Positions 12,764-24,180 of a DNA stretch of 64,000 nucleotides are shown piece by piece. The DNA comes from Gnetum montanum. Its lineage: Eukaryota > Streptophyta > Gnetopsida > Gnetales > Gnetaceae. The stretch spans positions 542,168 through 606,167 of the forward strand of contig MNCI01000651.1 of assembly GCA_015680685.1 (NCBI GenBank), given 5' to 3'. Numbering within the stretch: position 1 is the first letter of the stretch; each line of letters opens with the position of its first letter. The notes below the pieces were generated by a model. That model did not search any database. It saw only the letters and a list, made by a program, of their open reading frames with translations, and was not told the origin of the DNA. The translations under genes were made by a program, and so were the position numbers.

Positions 12764-12871
12764 GTGTGCTTTGAATTGTGTTTTATGCTTTCATTAAAAT
12801 TTTTATATATTTTGTTTCAATTTTTGCTTTTCTTATTGCAATTAATGTCTAACTATTATGATCATTACAAG

Positions 12872-12978
12872 ATATGAATCTCTTCCAGAAGCACCTACAT
12901 CCACATTCCACTCTAAACCTTGGGTGGAGGCCCTAGACAAGCTAGAATTCATGAAAGGAATGATGGATGACATGATAG
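12872..12978 (+). pseudogene. Relic gene G, putative exon 5
   Basis: This short block lies between ATTACAAG (acceptor-like) and GGTAAATT (donor-like). It reads YESLPEAPTSTFHSKPWVEA then LDKLEFMKGMMDDMIG and joins in frame to the next block at 13132 (ATAG|GCAATTTCC gives I-G-N-F). That this splice restores one continuous frame is the best evidence that G once was an intron-containing gene. The join from the preceding block is less clean and would need a shifted site or a small indel. Confidence 0.5.
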
Positions 12979-13131
12979 GTAAATTACAATAGATAGCTCT
13001 TGATGTTGGTAACAAAAATATTAATGTGTTTTTATTTTTATTATTACACTTTGTTTTCATACTTTTGTTTTTCATTTTTTTAAGGCTACAACATTTATGA
13101 TTTTTTATGTATTTTTATGTTTTTTATATAG

Positions 13132-13906
13132 GCAATTTCCAAAGTAAAATGGAATCCCTCACGAGATTTGAATTTGATGAGTTCTATAAATTTCCCTCTA
13201 ATGTTGATAATGTTCCACATAAGTTGCATGACGGGATCAAAGAATATGCTATGTCTTGTGCAAAAACATTTTGGGAGGCTCAATGCTCAAACGAGTTCTT
13301 ATGGGAGGAGGTTGTAGCATTTAAGAAGCAAAACAAGGAGGTGACCAATAAAGTTAAAAGCCTTGAAGATTGCAAGAAATTCATAGAGACACATGTAGCC
13401 AGTAAGGATTCCTTACACACTAAAGAGATTAAATGGCCCCACAAATGGAGCATCATCCAAGGTAAGGTTGCGCTAGCAAGGAGAAATTTAGAAAAAGACT
13501 TGCAAATAAAGCTCTTGGTTCAAAAGTCCAAGGAATGGCATGATTACTATGCATGGGTCTTAGAATGGAGCAAAAAAAATAAAAGGCTCGCAAATGGCTA
13601 TACAATGTACAAAAGAAAAATTACAAGAAATCATGACACAAGGCAACCATGACACAACATAAGTATGAACTATTTGTATAGGGAATAGGTGAAAAACACA
13701 CCTTCAACTTGTTTGTGAGGTCTATGGTTGTTGTTGAGTCTCCTATTGCTCAGATCACTACTACATTTTGGGAAACTACAATTGCTAATTTCTCCCATGC
13801 TCCAACTGAGTGGATAGAAATAGAGAGGCAAACAATCCTAGCATGAGTGGACCTACAAGACATTGATTGGCCAAACATGAATGAAGAACAAATTTTTCAT
13901 AGTATG
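13132..13906 (+). pseudogene. Relic gene G, large coiled-coil exon, broken by element B1
   Basis: After TTTTTATATAG the frame is open for about 173 codons to 13652. It holds LTRFEFDEFYKFPSN, then VAFKKQNKEVTNKVKSLED, HTKEIKWPHKWSIIQGKVAL and KSKEWHDYYAWVLEWSKKNK; the Lys/Glu heptad-like middle suggests a coiled coil. After a one-base frameshift near 13650 it continues as KHTFNLFVRSMVVVESPIAQ, then PTEWIEIERQTI and DWPNMNEEQIFHSM, where it stops abruptly at the LTR of B1. No known domain recognised. The relic's likely C-terminus lies on the far side of B1 (23454-23519). This is the longest non-retrotransposon open stretch in the window. Confidence 0.6.
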
Positions 13907-14010
13907 TGATGAGCAGCAAGGTACCCCTACACCCAACCATATGAATCACAAGCATTCCCGTGAAATTCAGCCAAATTCTGCAGACTATAATTACTAAGTG
14001 CACTAGAGCT

Positions 14011-14068
<58 letters not shown>

Positions 14069-14824
14069 GTTTGCTCGTTTTCTTTCCAGTCCTACTTGTG
14101 GAATGCAATTGTATGGTTAAGTGTAATTGAGGCATAAGAATTTTAGTATTTTGTGGTTTTATGAAATTACTCACCTAGAACAAGAATAAAAGTAAGAGTG
14201 AATAAAAGTAACAGCGATTAATTGCTAAGTAAACTATAGTCCAATCTAGCCTAACACAAATAACCATTCCCACTTCCTGAACACATCCTAAACTTTGTTC
14301 AAACACTGTTGGACTATCAAACACTAGTCATTTCTATGCTACCAAGTGTCACACGTACGCTTGAAGAGGTCGTGCTTGTGTAATTTAGCAATTTTCTTAA
14401 TTGATCAAAATTAATTGCTACATAAATAAAATTAATGTAAATTGCATGAAATATAAATGCATAAGAAAGAAAATAATAAGTGCTATAAGGAATGGACCAA
14501 AGAGCTCATCTTTATTACCAACACAATGGTGTGCTCGAGTACATCAATGCTTGAATAAAGATCCATTCACACTTAGATCTCCTATTGTGGGTACTTGGAA
14601 AATATTCTAACTTTCAAATGGACAAACTGCAAGAGTTTTTCTACTGACTATTAAAAAATTACTTTCAATTGTGTGCCTAGGCATTGTATTTATAGACCTA
14701 GGAGTAACCTTGTGATATCGAATGTACAATATCACATCTTGGGCTGTGATATCGCATACCCGATATTGTTTACCTAATATCATAGCCACCCTAATATCGG
14801 AGTGATGAAAAACATGATTTATCA
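13907..14824 (-). repeat. B1 left (3') LTR, 918 bp
   Basis: It begins TGATGAGCAGCAAGGTACCC and ends GATTTATCA. From about 14068 on it matches 22530-23273 closely. The same TGATGAGCAGC start is seen in the B2 LTRs at 38143 and 48870. It contains a dinucleotide expansion at 14015-14067. Confidence 0.85.
14015..14067. repeat. (TG)n microsatellite, about 26 units
   Basis: An uninterrupted TG run inside the left LTR of B1. The sister LTR has only about five TG units at 22520-22530, so the run expanded after insertion or the sister copy contracted. A minus-strand frame rich in His-Thr across it is an artefact of the repeat. Confidence 0.95.
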
Positions 14825-14836
14825 TACCCCCACGAT
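14825..14836 (-). promoter_or_regulatory. Polypurine tract of B1
   Basis: The plus strand reads TACCCCCACGAT directly beside the left LTR; its complement ATCGTGGGGGTA is a purine-rich plus-strand primer site. Its position fixes the element as minus-strand and this LTR as the 3' one. Related sequence lies beside the B2 LTR (39138) and the B3 LTR (50707-50724). Confidence 0.75.
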
Positions 14837-15538
14837 TGAATGAAAACTCATCCTTAAGTACATAAGCAGAGGAACAAGTCTTTTACAAAATATAATAGGG
14901 GGCATGGACTTATTTGACTGACATGCAGAGTGACACAGAGAAAATAGACAAATATAAAAGTGCCCGAGCATACAATATTACAATCGTGTGCAAAATTGGG
15001 TGTTCATAACAATAGGAAAGAACACCAATGAATCCAAAGAACATCCAACCCCTCTTAGTAATAGAAGAATGAGGGAGAGATAGAAGAGATCCAGCAGTCA
15101 TGAACAATCTCCCACAAGTGATATGGTTGCATCCTCCTTGATGATAACAGTCCTGCTTCCAGTCCATGCTTCCCACTGCAATCACAACAAAACCAAGGAT
15201 TAGTATATATATACTGCAATAGATAATGTCTAAGTACCTTGTCTCATTGGTGATTTTATCTAGTCAAGTTGTGATTATGATAAATTGATTACTTGATATT
15301 GTTAATGGAAAGACTAATGAATGGGTTAAATAAGAGAAGTGATCCATATAATTCAGAAAAAGCTTAACATATGGAGTATTGGAAAGAGGGTATTCACAAC
15401 AATAAAAAGGAGTTCATTACAAATAGTTGTGAAGGTGCATAAAATTGGATGACATGGATGGAATAAATAAAAAGAACTTGATTATAACAATGTCTAAGGG
15501 TAAGGAACTTAACTTAACCAAACCAAAAGATATACAAG

Positions 15539-15664
15539 TGGGTCCTCCCCAAAGTAGGCACAAGCCTTTTATGCCCTTGCATAACTTCATACCAACGAGT
15601 CCTAGTGGGTCCTCCCCAAAGTAGGCACAAGCCTTTTATACCCTTGCATAACTTCATACCAACA
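15539..15664. repeat. Tandem duplication of a 63-bp unit in the B1 3' region
   Basis: GTGGGTCCTCCCCAAAGTAG followed by GCACAAGCCTTTTAT and ATAACTTCATACCAAC occurs twice back to back with only a few differences. A single diverged copy of the first part is found at the equivalent place in B2 (about 40140), so the doubling is specific to B1 or its subfamily. Confidence 0.85.
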
Positions 15665-16059
15665 AGCCCGTAAGCACCATGGATGATTAATGATTATAGA
15701 AAGTTAAGTACAAAAATCCAAAAGTAATTGACTGAGAAACCTGACACATCAAACTAGAACATTGAATCAAAACATGAAACCGGTAGTGAGGTGAGGCATG
15801 AAAAGCATAGATGGATGACAGAAAGAGTGGAATGGAGTTCTTAATTATGCTCACATGTAGTCCCTTGTGGCATTTATGATTAATTGACTTGGTAGGATCC
15901 TTCCTTAGTCTAGATCAAAACCAACCACTTTCAGTGACTTCCCATTGACATTCTAAGGCAAGTCCATCACCTGAGACACAAGAATGCTCCCACAAAACAA
16001 CCACCATTCCAAATTGGAGTGAAGGTAGGAAGTGAGAAAGGGCCTTAGTTATAAGAGAC

Positions 16060-16270
16060 AAGATAAGTCTCATAACTAGTTCTTGTAGCCCTTTTTGTTT
16101 GGTCTAAAGGATGTGCTTTGAATTCCCATGGTTTTTTTTTTTTTTTGAATGGTAACCACACCATGTAAAGACCCATGTGTTTTTTGCATTTATTTTGTCT
16201 AAGGGATGTTCCTTGAATTCTCATATTTTTTTTTTTTGTGATGAGAACCACACCATGCAAGGACTTATTT
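16060..16270. repeat. Two related about 110-bp blocks with poly-T cores
   Basis: Each block runs from TCTAAGGGATG-like sequence through TTGAATTC and CATG, then a run of 11-16 T, then GAACCACACCATG. A single equivalent is at about 40630-40725 in B2. This is an old internal duplication within the 3' region of the B family. Confidence 0.7.
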
Positions 16271-16869
16271 GACTTCTTATTATGAAATGACACAAAACAA
16301 TGAGAAGCTTACAAGAACATCCCTATACAGAGGAAAACAGAAAATCACAAAGAATACTGCAACCCTTTGAAGCCACACCTTATCCAAACCTTTGATTCCT
16401 TTCCAATTTCAAAAACTACATAAGTCACCAATTTATTAAAGTTGTATTAATGAAGAAGAGATTGCATGCTTGCAAAATAAGGAAAACAATAGAGTATGTG
16501 AATGGGTGGATGATGTGGATTCACTACCTATTACATGAAAAGAAACCATGTCACAATCATCAGTAATGGCATTCAAAGTCAGAAGCTAGAAATCAACAAT
16601 CAAATTAGAAATAAAGCATACCACTATCGAGTAGTCCATTACCAATGTACCTACCACCTTATTAGAAGAAAAAGTAGAGAAACACATCAAACAGAAGCAA
16701 ACATAACCATGAAAAAGTAAAAAAAATAGACAATAATTATTGAATATATTAACAATGGTGTAAAGTAAAAACTAAGTGGAAACCAATAGCCTTAAAAATA
16801 CAACTATGTAAAACAAAGAAGAAAATAATAAAAAGTTGTAAAAACAAAAATGTGAAAAAAAAGAGAGTC

Positions 16870-18110
16870 AAAAACTGAGGAGTTGCCTAAGGTGTTAGTA
16901 TGGATGGCCATCTCCCCATGACTAAGTTGGAAGGGAGATATCTGAAAGATTGAGTGTGGTTGTCCATCTAATGAGGTGTTTGTTGTGTTGGTTGGCTTGA
17001 GCTCATGGAAAGGTTTTATTTGTTGAATGTTAACTAATTGTTTCTTATTTGGGCTATCATATTTGTAGATGATCATGGCCCCAAATGAAAAATTCTCTTC
17101 AATAATGTAAGGTCCTTCCCACAATGTTTGAAATTTGGTTCATTAGGGAATATGTGTAGGATTCCAATATAGAACCTTGTCTCCTAGTTGAAACTTGACT
17201 TTTGTTATTTTAAGGTCATGACATTTCTTATTGAATGCCTTATGCATTTCATTGGATGATAGGGCCATTAACCAATTTTTTTCTAGCAAGCTAAGCATCA
17301 TTAATCGTTCTTTTTGTGCTAAACTTAGATCTAGGTCAAGATCATAGGCTATAGAGAATGTATGGAGTTCAGATTGTATAGGCAATGTTGGTAGTTTTTC
17401 GTACACAAGCTTATAGGGAGAATAACCTATGGAAAGTTTCCATGTGAAGTGAAAGGCCCAAAGGGCATCATTTAACTTAGTGCTCTAGTCCCTTCGGTAC
17501 TTGCTAATGGTACATGTTAAAATTTTTGTAATCTCTTGATTAGTGACCTCAACTTGATCATTGGCTTGGGGGTGATATGATGTTGTGAGTTTATGTTTAA
17601 TCCCTAAGCACTGCATCAGTTTCTAGAAAGTGGCACTTGTAAAATGAGTTCCATTATCAAAAATTAATGCACAAGGTATACCAAACTTGTTTACGATGTC
17701 TTGTTGAACAAACTAAGCATCTGTGGTGGATGTACAATCAGTGACAAAAACTGCTTCTGCCCACTTGGTACAATAGTCAACTACGACTATTATATATGCC
17801 TTTCCATTTGATAAAGGTGTGATGGGATCCATAAAGTCAATGCCCCAAATATTGAATGGCTCAAGAGTTTGTATCCATTGATGTGGCTCCTTCATTTGAG
17901 TTGACATTCTACCATCCCTCTGGCAACGATCACAAGCACAAATAAATTGGTGTGCATCTCTGAAGATTGTTGCCCAATAATACCCTTCCATGAGGATTTT
18001 TATGGTTTTACATCTTCTAGCATAATGGCCCCTACAAGGACCTTCATGAGCATCCTGGAGAACACATAGTTGATCCATATCAAGGACACACCAATGTACA
18101 AGGTCATTAG
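16870..18110 (-). pseudogene. Integrase of B1, nearly complete but interrupted
   Basis: Reading leftwards from 18110: an HHCC zinc domain (GHYARRCKTIKIL and CACDRCQRDG), then the catalytic core starting WGIDFMDP with the first Asp, IIVVVDYCTKWAEAV, the second Asp in IFDNGTHF near 17660, and the catalytic Glu in QANDQVEVTNQEI near 17560. The C-terminal domain includes KFQLGDKVLYWNP at 17170-17200 and WEGPYIIEE with QQIKPFHEL at about 17120-17000. All three D,D,E residues survive. Stops between 17140 and 17125, and others, prevent translation. This is one of the best preserved coding regions in the window and supports an Athila-like assignment. Confidence 0.88.
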
Positions 18111-18299
18111 GACAAACCTTGTAAAGGTTTTCATTAATCTCTATGAAATGCTTGACCCGATGAAGAAATAGTTATTTCTTTCTAGTGTCCAACCCTTGTA
18201 GAAGTTCTTGCTTGAGCAGATAAGTAATGATGGTGTCATACCATTTTGGTTCATCAAGCATTTATGCATTAATAGCACCTGCAAGAAGAGATTTGTCAG

Positions 18300-18720
18300 G
18301 GAATTGATTAGATAAAGGGCTCTATTACTCCTTATCATCCCATCTTAGTCATGATAAGTCATCTGCAACCACATTATCCACACCTTTACAATCTACCATC
18401 AAGAGATTGAATTCCTACAAAATCATGAGCCACCATATGACACAAGGGCTCACCATTGGCTTGTTCATTAGAAATCTAATGGTGCTATGATATGTGTGCA
18501 CAAACACTTTGTAGCCAAGCACATAGTGCCTAAACATTTCTAAAGTAAACACCACTACCATCAACTCCTTTTCTATGGTGGTGTAGCTCAATTGTGCACC
18601 TATGATGCTCTAGCTTATGCAGTGGATGTAATATGGACGTTTTTTATCATCCATCTGCGTAGGCACTATCCCCAAAGCATAGTTTGATGCATCAATCATC
18701 ACATGAAATGGTCTAGACCA
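18300..18720 (-). pseudogene. RNase H of B1
   Basis: The minus strand from about 18680 reads IIGAQLSYTTIEKELMVVVF, then LEMFRHYVLGYKVFVHTYHS, NKPMVSPCVIWWLMIL and KGVDNVVADDLSWL. This is the standard RT-linked RNase H of chromoviral and Athila gypsy elements (Y-T-T-x-E-K-E-L, then V-x-T-D-H, then N-x-V-A-D-x-L-S). The Asp of the T-D-H box is replaced (T-Y-H), so catalysis would be lost. It lies between RT and integrase. Confidence 0.85.
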
Positions 18721-19720
18721 ATATGATGCTTAAAGAATGGGAGTTTCAACAAGCTTTTATTTTAACTGTTGAAATGTTTATTCACATGCAGGGGTCTAGA
18801 TGAATGATGCATCCTTCTTTGTCAATTCTACCAATGACTTGGCGATTTTGAAAAAATTCTCAATGAATCACTGATAGTAGCCAGCATGACCAAGGAATGA
18901 CTAAACTTCCTTGACTGTTTCAAGTTGGTAAGTTATTCCATGGATGACCCTTATTTTTTTAGGGTCTAGCTCGATTCCTGCTTTTGAGATGCAATGCCCC
19001 AAGACTATGCCTTCCTGGACCATAAGATAACTCTTTTGCTAATTGAGCCAGAAGTTTGTTTTAACACATCTTTGCAACACCTACTCAAGATAGTCAAGAG
19101 CTTCCTCTAACATAGCTTCATGGTAGAAAAATCATCCATAAAAACTTCTATCCTACTATCGATTTGCTATTGAAAAATGCTGAGAACTAATCATTGAAAT
19201 GTGGTTGGGACATTGCATAGACCAAATGGCATATGTTGGTAGGCAAAAGTCCCCCAAGGACTTGTGGAAGTTGTCTTTTCCTGGTCCTCTGGTGAAATCT
19301 GCATTTGGTTATAGCCACATTAACCATCAAGAAATTTGTAATAGCTATGCCCTGAAATAATGTCCAACACTTGGTCAACGAAAGGTAATGGAAAATGATC
19401 TTTGAAAGTTGTCATGTTGAGCAATAGAAAATCAATGCACACCCTCCATTTGCCTCCTTTCTTTGGCATGATCACGAGAGGGCTTACCACTATCTACGAT
19501 AGGGTAGATAATCCCACTTTAAGGAGTTATTCAATATCCTCTTTGAAAATCTATTTTAACTTGGGATTCAAACACCTCTACAGTTGTCATTTTAGCTTGA
19601 CGATGGGGTCAGTGTATATTCGGTGCTAGCATATTCTTGGATCTATCCCAGTAAGTTCAGAATATGATTAGGCGACGGCTGATGACCATTTTTTCACAAC
19701 TTTTATCAACCTTTTCTTAT
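18720..19720 (-). pseudogene. Reverse transcriptase of B1
   Basis: In shifting frames on the minus strand I read DIISGHSYYKFLDG, QMQISPEDQEKTTSTSPWG, TFAYQHMPFGLCNVPTTFQ and EVFMDDF near 19143-19125. FLDG, PEDQEKT, MPFGLCN.P.TFQ and FMDDF are the ordered RT blocks of Athila-type gypsy elements, and the catalytic DD pair is intact. The 63-codon frame at 19187-19378 is a shifted reading of the same stretch. Several stops and at least two frameshifts interrupt it. Confidence 0.88.
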
Positions 19721-20199
19721 TTTTTGTAGCAAGCTTGGCATTAATGATAACTGACCTTCCTTTTTTCAAAAATACATACTCCATTCTAACTGATAGCATC
19801 TTCAATTCAAGGGGCTTTTATTTAAAACTATCAAGAATTTCTAGCTCATCCCAATTGACATCATCATTTTCTCCTTCAAAGAGCTAGTGGTGAAGTTGCT
19901 CGAGTTCATCCATACTTGCAACGTACTTGTACATTAGGCCCTCAGTCGCTTCCATGCATAATATACTACTACTAGCATCAGTCGTCAGCCATTGGGTGCC
20001 CTCTTATTTTGTGGCTGCTACATTTAGACATCTCTGGATATTGATTTCTAGTGCACACTACTTGCATGCAAAAATAGATGTTTATTTTGCTGATCATAAC
20101 TTCTACACACAATGGCACCCTGAATTGCTATACGCGATACATCGAACTCTCTTCTTCTCGATCTTCCCAAATTCATTTTATTTTAATATCTCTAAGTAA

Positions 20200-20560
20200 A
20201 GATCTCTAATGCCTATTTTTTCATCAACAGTACTTAGCCACGCCCTTCCCATAATAATTGAAAGTCCGCCTTACAATTCTCCACTTTGATTACTATGGCA
20301 TCAGTCGGATATGACCACCCACAAATGGTGGTGATGATGTCTTCAACTAGTCCTAATGGAACAGTGATGGACTAGTCCATCAATTCTAGCCATATGATTC
20401 TCTTCTTCAAAGGAGGAAGGTTCCACATTATGTACATCTCATGCGAGATCATATTAACACTGGAACTAGAGTCAAGAAGAGCTTTGCAATGCTCATTCCC
20501 AGCAATTTGCAAGTATCCCAAGACCAGCTAATTTTCTGGGTAGGTTACTAGCTTGAATCC
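20200..20560 (-). pseudogene. Aspartic protease of B1
   Basis: The minus strand reads KALLDSSSSVNMISHEMY near 20500 and, further on, SITVPLGLVEDIITTICGWS and YPTDAIVIKVE. This matches the plant gypsy protease pattern (L-D-x-G-x-S-V-N-x-x followed by the PxGxxEDxxV segment). The catalytic DSG/DTG triplet is DSS here, which would inactivate it. It follows gag and precedes RT, the expected order. Confidence 0.8.
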
Positions 20561-20639
20561 AATTAGATACAGCATGTGTCAACATTACAATATACATTTA
20601 AGAGGGATTTTGGTTTGAAGGGGACTCAGATAGAGACGA

Positions 20640-22430
20640 AATAGAGGAAGGTGGAGGAGTAAGGTTACCAACCACTGATGTGTCCGAGGGATTTGGTGGA
20701 CTACAAGGTTGGAAGAAGGGTCTTTTCTTTGTTCATGATTCTGACCCACTGGATGGGTTAACAGATTGCAAGTTAACTACCCTTGTAGCATTCCTTTACT
20801 ATGGTTGTGCAGGTAATTCACCCTACATGAACATAGTAGGTAGTATTTGTGCAAGAGGTGGAGGAGTAGGTGTAGGGATAGGAGGTATATGAGGGTAGTG
20901 GGTGGTATCCCTCCTTAGATAGGGTGATTGATATGTTTTAGGAGGGTAGTGGTGAGATTGGTAAGCAACAATATGACCAGAGGAGTTCCTAGGAGATGAA
21001 GGTTGTTGAACATAGTAATCGTAGGGATCTAGTTGCCAGTAAGGGTGTTGTTGTCTTGGAGGTGGCAATGTCCACAATTGTGATTTCTACCATTGTTGAT
21101 ACATTTCGTAAGGTTGTGAAGGAGTTCCACTTGGGTAGTACTATTGTGGTTGGTGGAACTATCAAGGATTGCCTTGTGGATAAGGCAATCTTTTAGGCAT
21201 TTGGCTTTATGTAAGTCATGGATGTAAGGCATACACCTTAAATTCCTACAAGTGTGATACAACTGGGAAACATCCCTTAGGATGTTCATACTGGAAAACA
21301 TCACACCCACCATCATCATCTAAATCACTATTTGTGACCATCTCTATCACAACTGTCTTACATTTACCCTTATATTTGGCATGTTCAGCTTCCTTATGTC
21401 TTCGACACTCTCACTCACCACCTTGCTTCGTACACTCTTCAACAATTTTTAAAACATCTTGAAACCTATTGTTGAAGGAGTCCCATAATTGCTCAACCTT
21501 AACTATGATTTCTTTTTGTAATTTCTGGAATGGCAAGGTTTCTAATTAACCACCTCATCTCTGGTGAATTCATCCACACTATTACAAAATCTAACCCCCT
21601 TTTTTTCAAATAGAATTATATTCTTCTGCACTTTCATGTTTTCTCATCTCTTCCTTCTCCTTGGCTACCTACTCAATTAATTTTTGAATTCAATGAGCAC
21701 TCAACTTTATTAATCTTACTTTGGCATAGACACCAAGGATTTCCTTGGTTTTAGACTACAACCCATCTACAATATGGTGAAGCTAATCAAGCTGAGAATA
21801 TCCATGGCTTGGATAGCTATGAAATACAGAGTAGTATTTACCAATAGCAGCATCCAAGGGCTCATGATTCCCTTGTTTCCACACTTGAATTTGCTTCCTT
21901 AGATTGGATACTCATAAGTACATTTAATATTTGTCATTGAATAATTCCAACATCATACTCCACCGCCTAATCAATTCTGGTTCCAAGGATCAATACCAAC
22001 TTTTTGCTTCTGTTATAAGTGTCCTTGAAAAAATTTCAGCTTTTGCTAGCCACTTTCAATGTTTTTCAAGGCACATGCATCTTGGAAGGCTTCAAGATGA
22101 TTTTATGGATCAGCATCATATCCTCCCTCGAACTAAGGAATATTGTTCATATCAAAGCCTCTTTATTCTACTATCCTTCATGTGCCTGGTTGGAATCCTC
22201 ATAGCCTCTACAATATTTAACATGCCTTGAGTAGCAAGTAGAGGTTCATCAAGGCCATGATGATGGTGCCTACAATGTTCCCTACTAGCCCTTCTTTCTT
22301 AATGTTAGGCCTCTCTGGATTTTCCTTGTCTTCGATCACAATTGTCTTGACAGTCCCTTCTGTTATTCTAGTCTTGTCGATCACCTCCATCACAATTATT
22401 TCATCTGTAGCCATGATCTAAACTAGATGA
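20640..22430 (-). pseudogene. Gag of B1
   Basis: The core retrotransposon gag domain lies near 21990-21650. It reads SNLRKQIQVWKQGNHEPLDA, YYSVFHSYPSHGYSQLD and HHIVDGL, with the usual order (unit joined to a K-Q-x-x-x-E-x-L-x-x-A block, then CP-HG-like). It is followed by EKEEMRKHESAEEYNS. At 20823-21077 a Pro/His/Tyr/Gln-rich linker has QHPYWQLDPYDYYVQQ and IPPIPTPTPPP; the same linker is preserved in B2 at 41819-42091. Gag would form the particle that packages element RNA. Several stops interrupt it. Confidence 0.8.
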
Positions 22431-22519
22431 AGAAGATGATGATGATTAAGGGGAAATAAGAAGCAGAGCTTACTCTGCAATAACACCTATAATCCTTCCT
22501 TTGATGCTTGCAACCATGA

Positions 22520-23273
22520 TGTGTGTGTGTTGTTCATTCGTTGTCTTCCCAGTCCCACTTGTGGAATGCAATTGTATGGTTAAGTGTTACTAACACATAA
22601 TATTTTTAGTATTTTGTGTTTTTATGGAATTACTCACCTAGAACAAGAATAAAAGTAAGAGTGAATAAAAGTAAGAGTGATTAATTTCTAAGTAAACTAT
22701 AGTCTAATCTAGCCTAACACAAGTAACTATTCCCACTTCCTGAACACATCCTAAATGTTGTGCAAACATTGCTAGGCTGTCAAATGCTAGTCATTTCTAA
22801 GCTACCAAGTGTCACACATATGCTCGAAGGGGTTGTGCTTGTGTAATTTAGTGATTTTCTTAATTGATCAAAATTAATTGTTGCATAAATAACATTAATC
22901 TAAATTGCATGAAATATAAATTCATAAGAAAGAAAATCTCAAGTGCTACAAGGAATGGATCAAAGAGCTCATCTTTATTGCCAACGCAATGATGTGCTCA
23001 AGTACACCAATGCTTGAATAAAGATTTGTTCACACTTAGATCTCATCTTGCAAGCACTTGGAAAATATTCTAACTTTCAAATGGACAAATTGCAAGAGTT
23101 TCGCTACTAACTTCTAAAAAATTACTCCCAATTGTGCACTTGGGCACTGTATTTATAGACCTGGGAGTAACTTTGCAATATCGAATGTACGATATTGCAT
23201 CTTGGGCCATGATATCGCATACCTGATATCACGGCCACCTTAATATCGGAGTGATGAAAAACATGATTTATCA
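22520..23273 (-). repeat. B1 right (5') LTR, 5' end missing
   Basis: Matches the left LTR from the TG run to the shared end GATTTATCA at 23273. About 130 bases from TGATGAGCAGC to the TG run are absent, and no tRNA-complementary primer site is seen to its left, so a deletion removed the LTR edge together with the primer-binding site. Confidence 0.8.
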
Positions 23274-23453
23274 ATTTGGAAGTAGGACTCCAAATATTTG
23301 TATCAAAATACATAACTCCTAATTCCTCAAAGGTTTTTGCAAATATGTTTTAATTTCCTATATTATAGTTTTGTTTGTTATTATGGTTTTGTGGTTATAT
23401 TTTTCTTATCATGGTTACTAATGGTTTGTATGTTTTATCATTTACAAACCTCA

Positions 23454-23519
23454 AGCGATGGTGATGATAATGTTGAAGATGATTTTGTTGATAATCCTCT
23501 TTCTCCTCTTATGGCTTAG
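23454..23519 (+). pseudogene. Relic gene G, putative last exon
   Basis: A short plus-strand frame SDGDDNVEDDFVDNPLSPLM ends at TAG (23519) and follows a T-rich stretch ending CCTCAAG. The acidic C-terminal tail fits the composition of the earlier G blocks. It lies 180 bases past the right edge of B1, so G was contiguous before B1 arrived. Its link to G is inferred from position, strand and composition. Confidence 0.4.
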
Positions 23520-24180
23520 TTTTAGCATGCTTGTTTAGCCTATCATGTTATATTATTCTATTGTTATTGCATTGGTCTTATAATTTTGGCAATGATAGCC
23601 TTAGAGACTATATTATTTATTTGTTATCTTTTTGCACTATGCAACTATGGATACTGCTATACTTTTATCGTTATTTTCTATCACATAGTGTGACTATGGC
23701 TATTGTTGTGAACATTTTTTGATTATAAGTTAATATTTTTGGTCTTTAAATATTTTATATTTTTAGTTTTTTTTATATTTTTCTTGCATAAAAGGCTATG
23801 CATTAAAACAATAAAAGTACGATGCAAAACATAGCAATAAAATGGAAAATGTAAAAGTGTAAAACATGGCATAACAAGTCATAATGTGTGCATAAGAGAG
23901 ATAAAAGGAAGATAAGAAATTCACCAATTTTAGGCCCTAGCAAGCCACCAATTTTAGGCCTTGGTAGGCCATTTTTATTTTGGTTTTATGTTTTTCTATT
24001 TTTTAAGTCATTTTTTCGTTTTATGTAAATGTAAAGGAAATAAGCATAAATTTTAAATTGATATGGAAATGTAAGGTAACAATGTAAAAATGTAAATAGG
24101 AACTAAAAATAAGATAACTAATTAGAAGACTGTATAATATGTGCAAGGACAAGAAAAATAGATAATGTACCTAATCATGC
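23520..24180. other. AT-rich stretch with no recognisable gene
   Basis: It contains a small direct duplication at about 23923-23970 (CACCAATTTTAGGCC... GCAAGCCACCAATTTTAGGC). It separates relic G from the protease of element A. A precise right edge of the 18-kb insertion in element A should lie here, but I could not find one. Confidence 0.4.

Larger units (their letters stand above)
14837..16850 (-). other. 3' untranslated region of B1
   Basis: Two kilobases between the 3' LTR and integrase. Athila elements often carry an env-like ORF here; I see no signal peptide, membrane segment or long frame on the minus strand, so none is called. It contains the duplications listed at 15539 and 16060. 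Its counterpart in B2 begins at 39138. Confidence 0.5.
13907..23273 (-). mobile_element. B1: Athila-like Ty3/gypsy element inserted in relic G
   Basis: LTR ends at 13907-14824 and about 22520-23273 enclose gag, protease, RT, RNase H and integrase, all on the minus strand in gypsy order. Flanking bases GTATG and ATTTG are only a partial 5-bp target duplication. The host sequence resumes as relic G. The right LTR lacks about the first 130 bases, and the primer-binding site is gone. The same LTR family occurs at 38143, 48870 and (plus strand) 50725. The RT and integrase motifs resemble the Athila branch of plant gypsy elements. I see no env-like ORF in its 3' region. Confidence 0.85.

Noticed and set aside
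13785-14174. 129-codon minus-strand frame with a long His-Thr run
   Set aside because: The His-Thr run is the TG microsatellite read in reverse; the frame crosses the edge of an LTR into relic G.
20823-21319. Overlapping plus- and minus-strand open frames
   Set aside because: Only the minus-strand Pro/Gln/Tyr-rich frame is conserved with B2 (41819-42091) and belongs to gag; the plus-strand ones are shadows.
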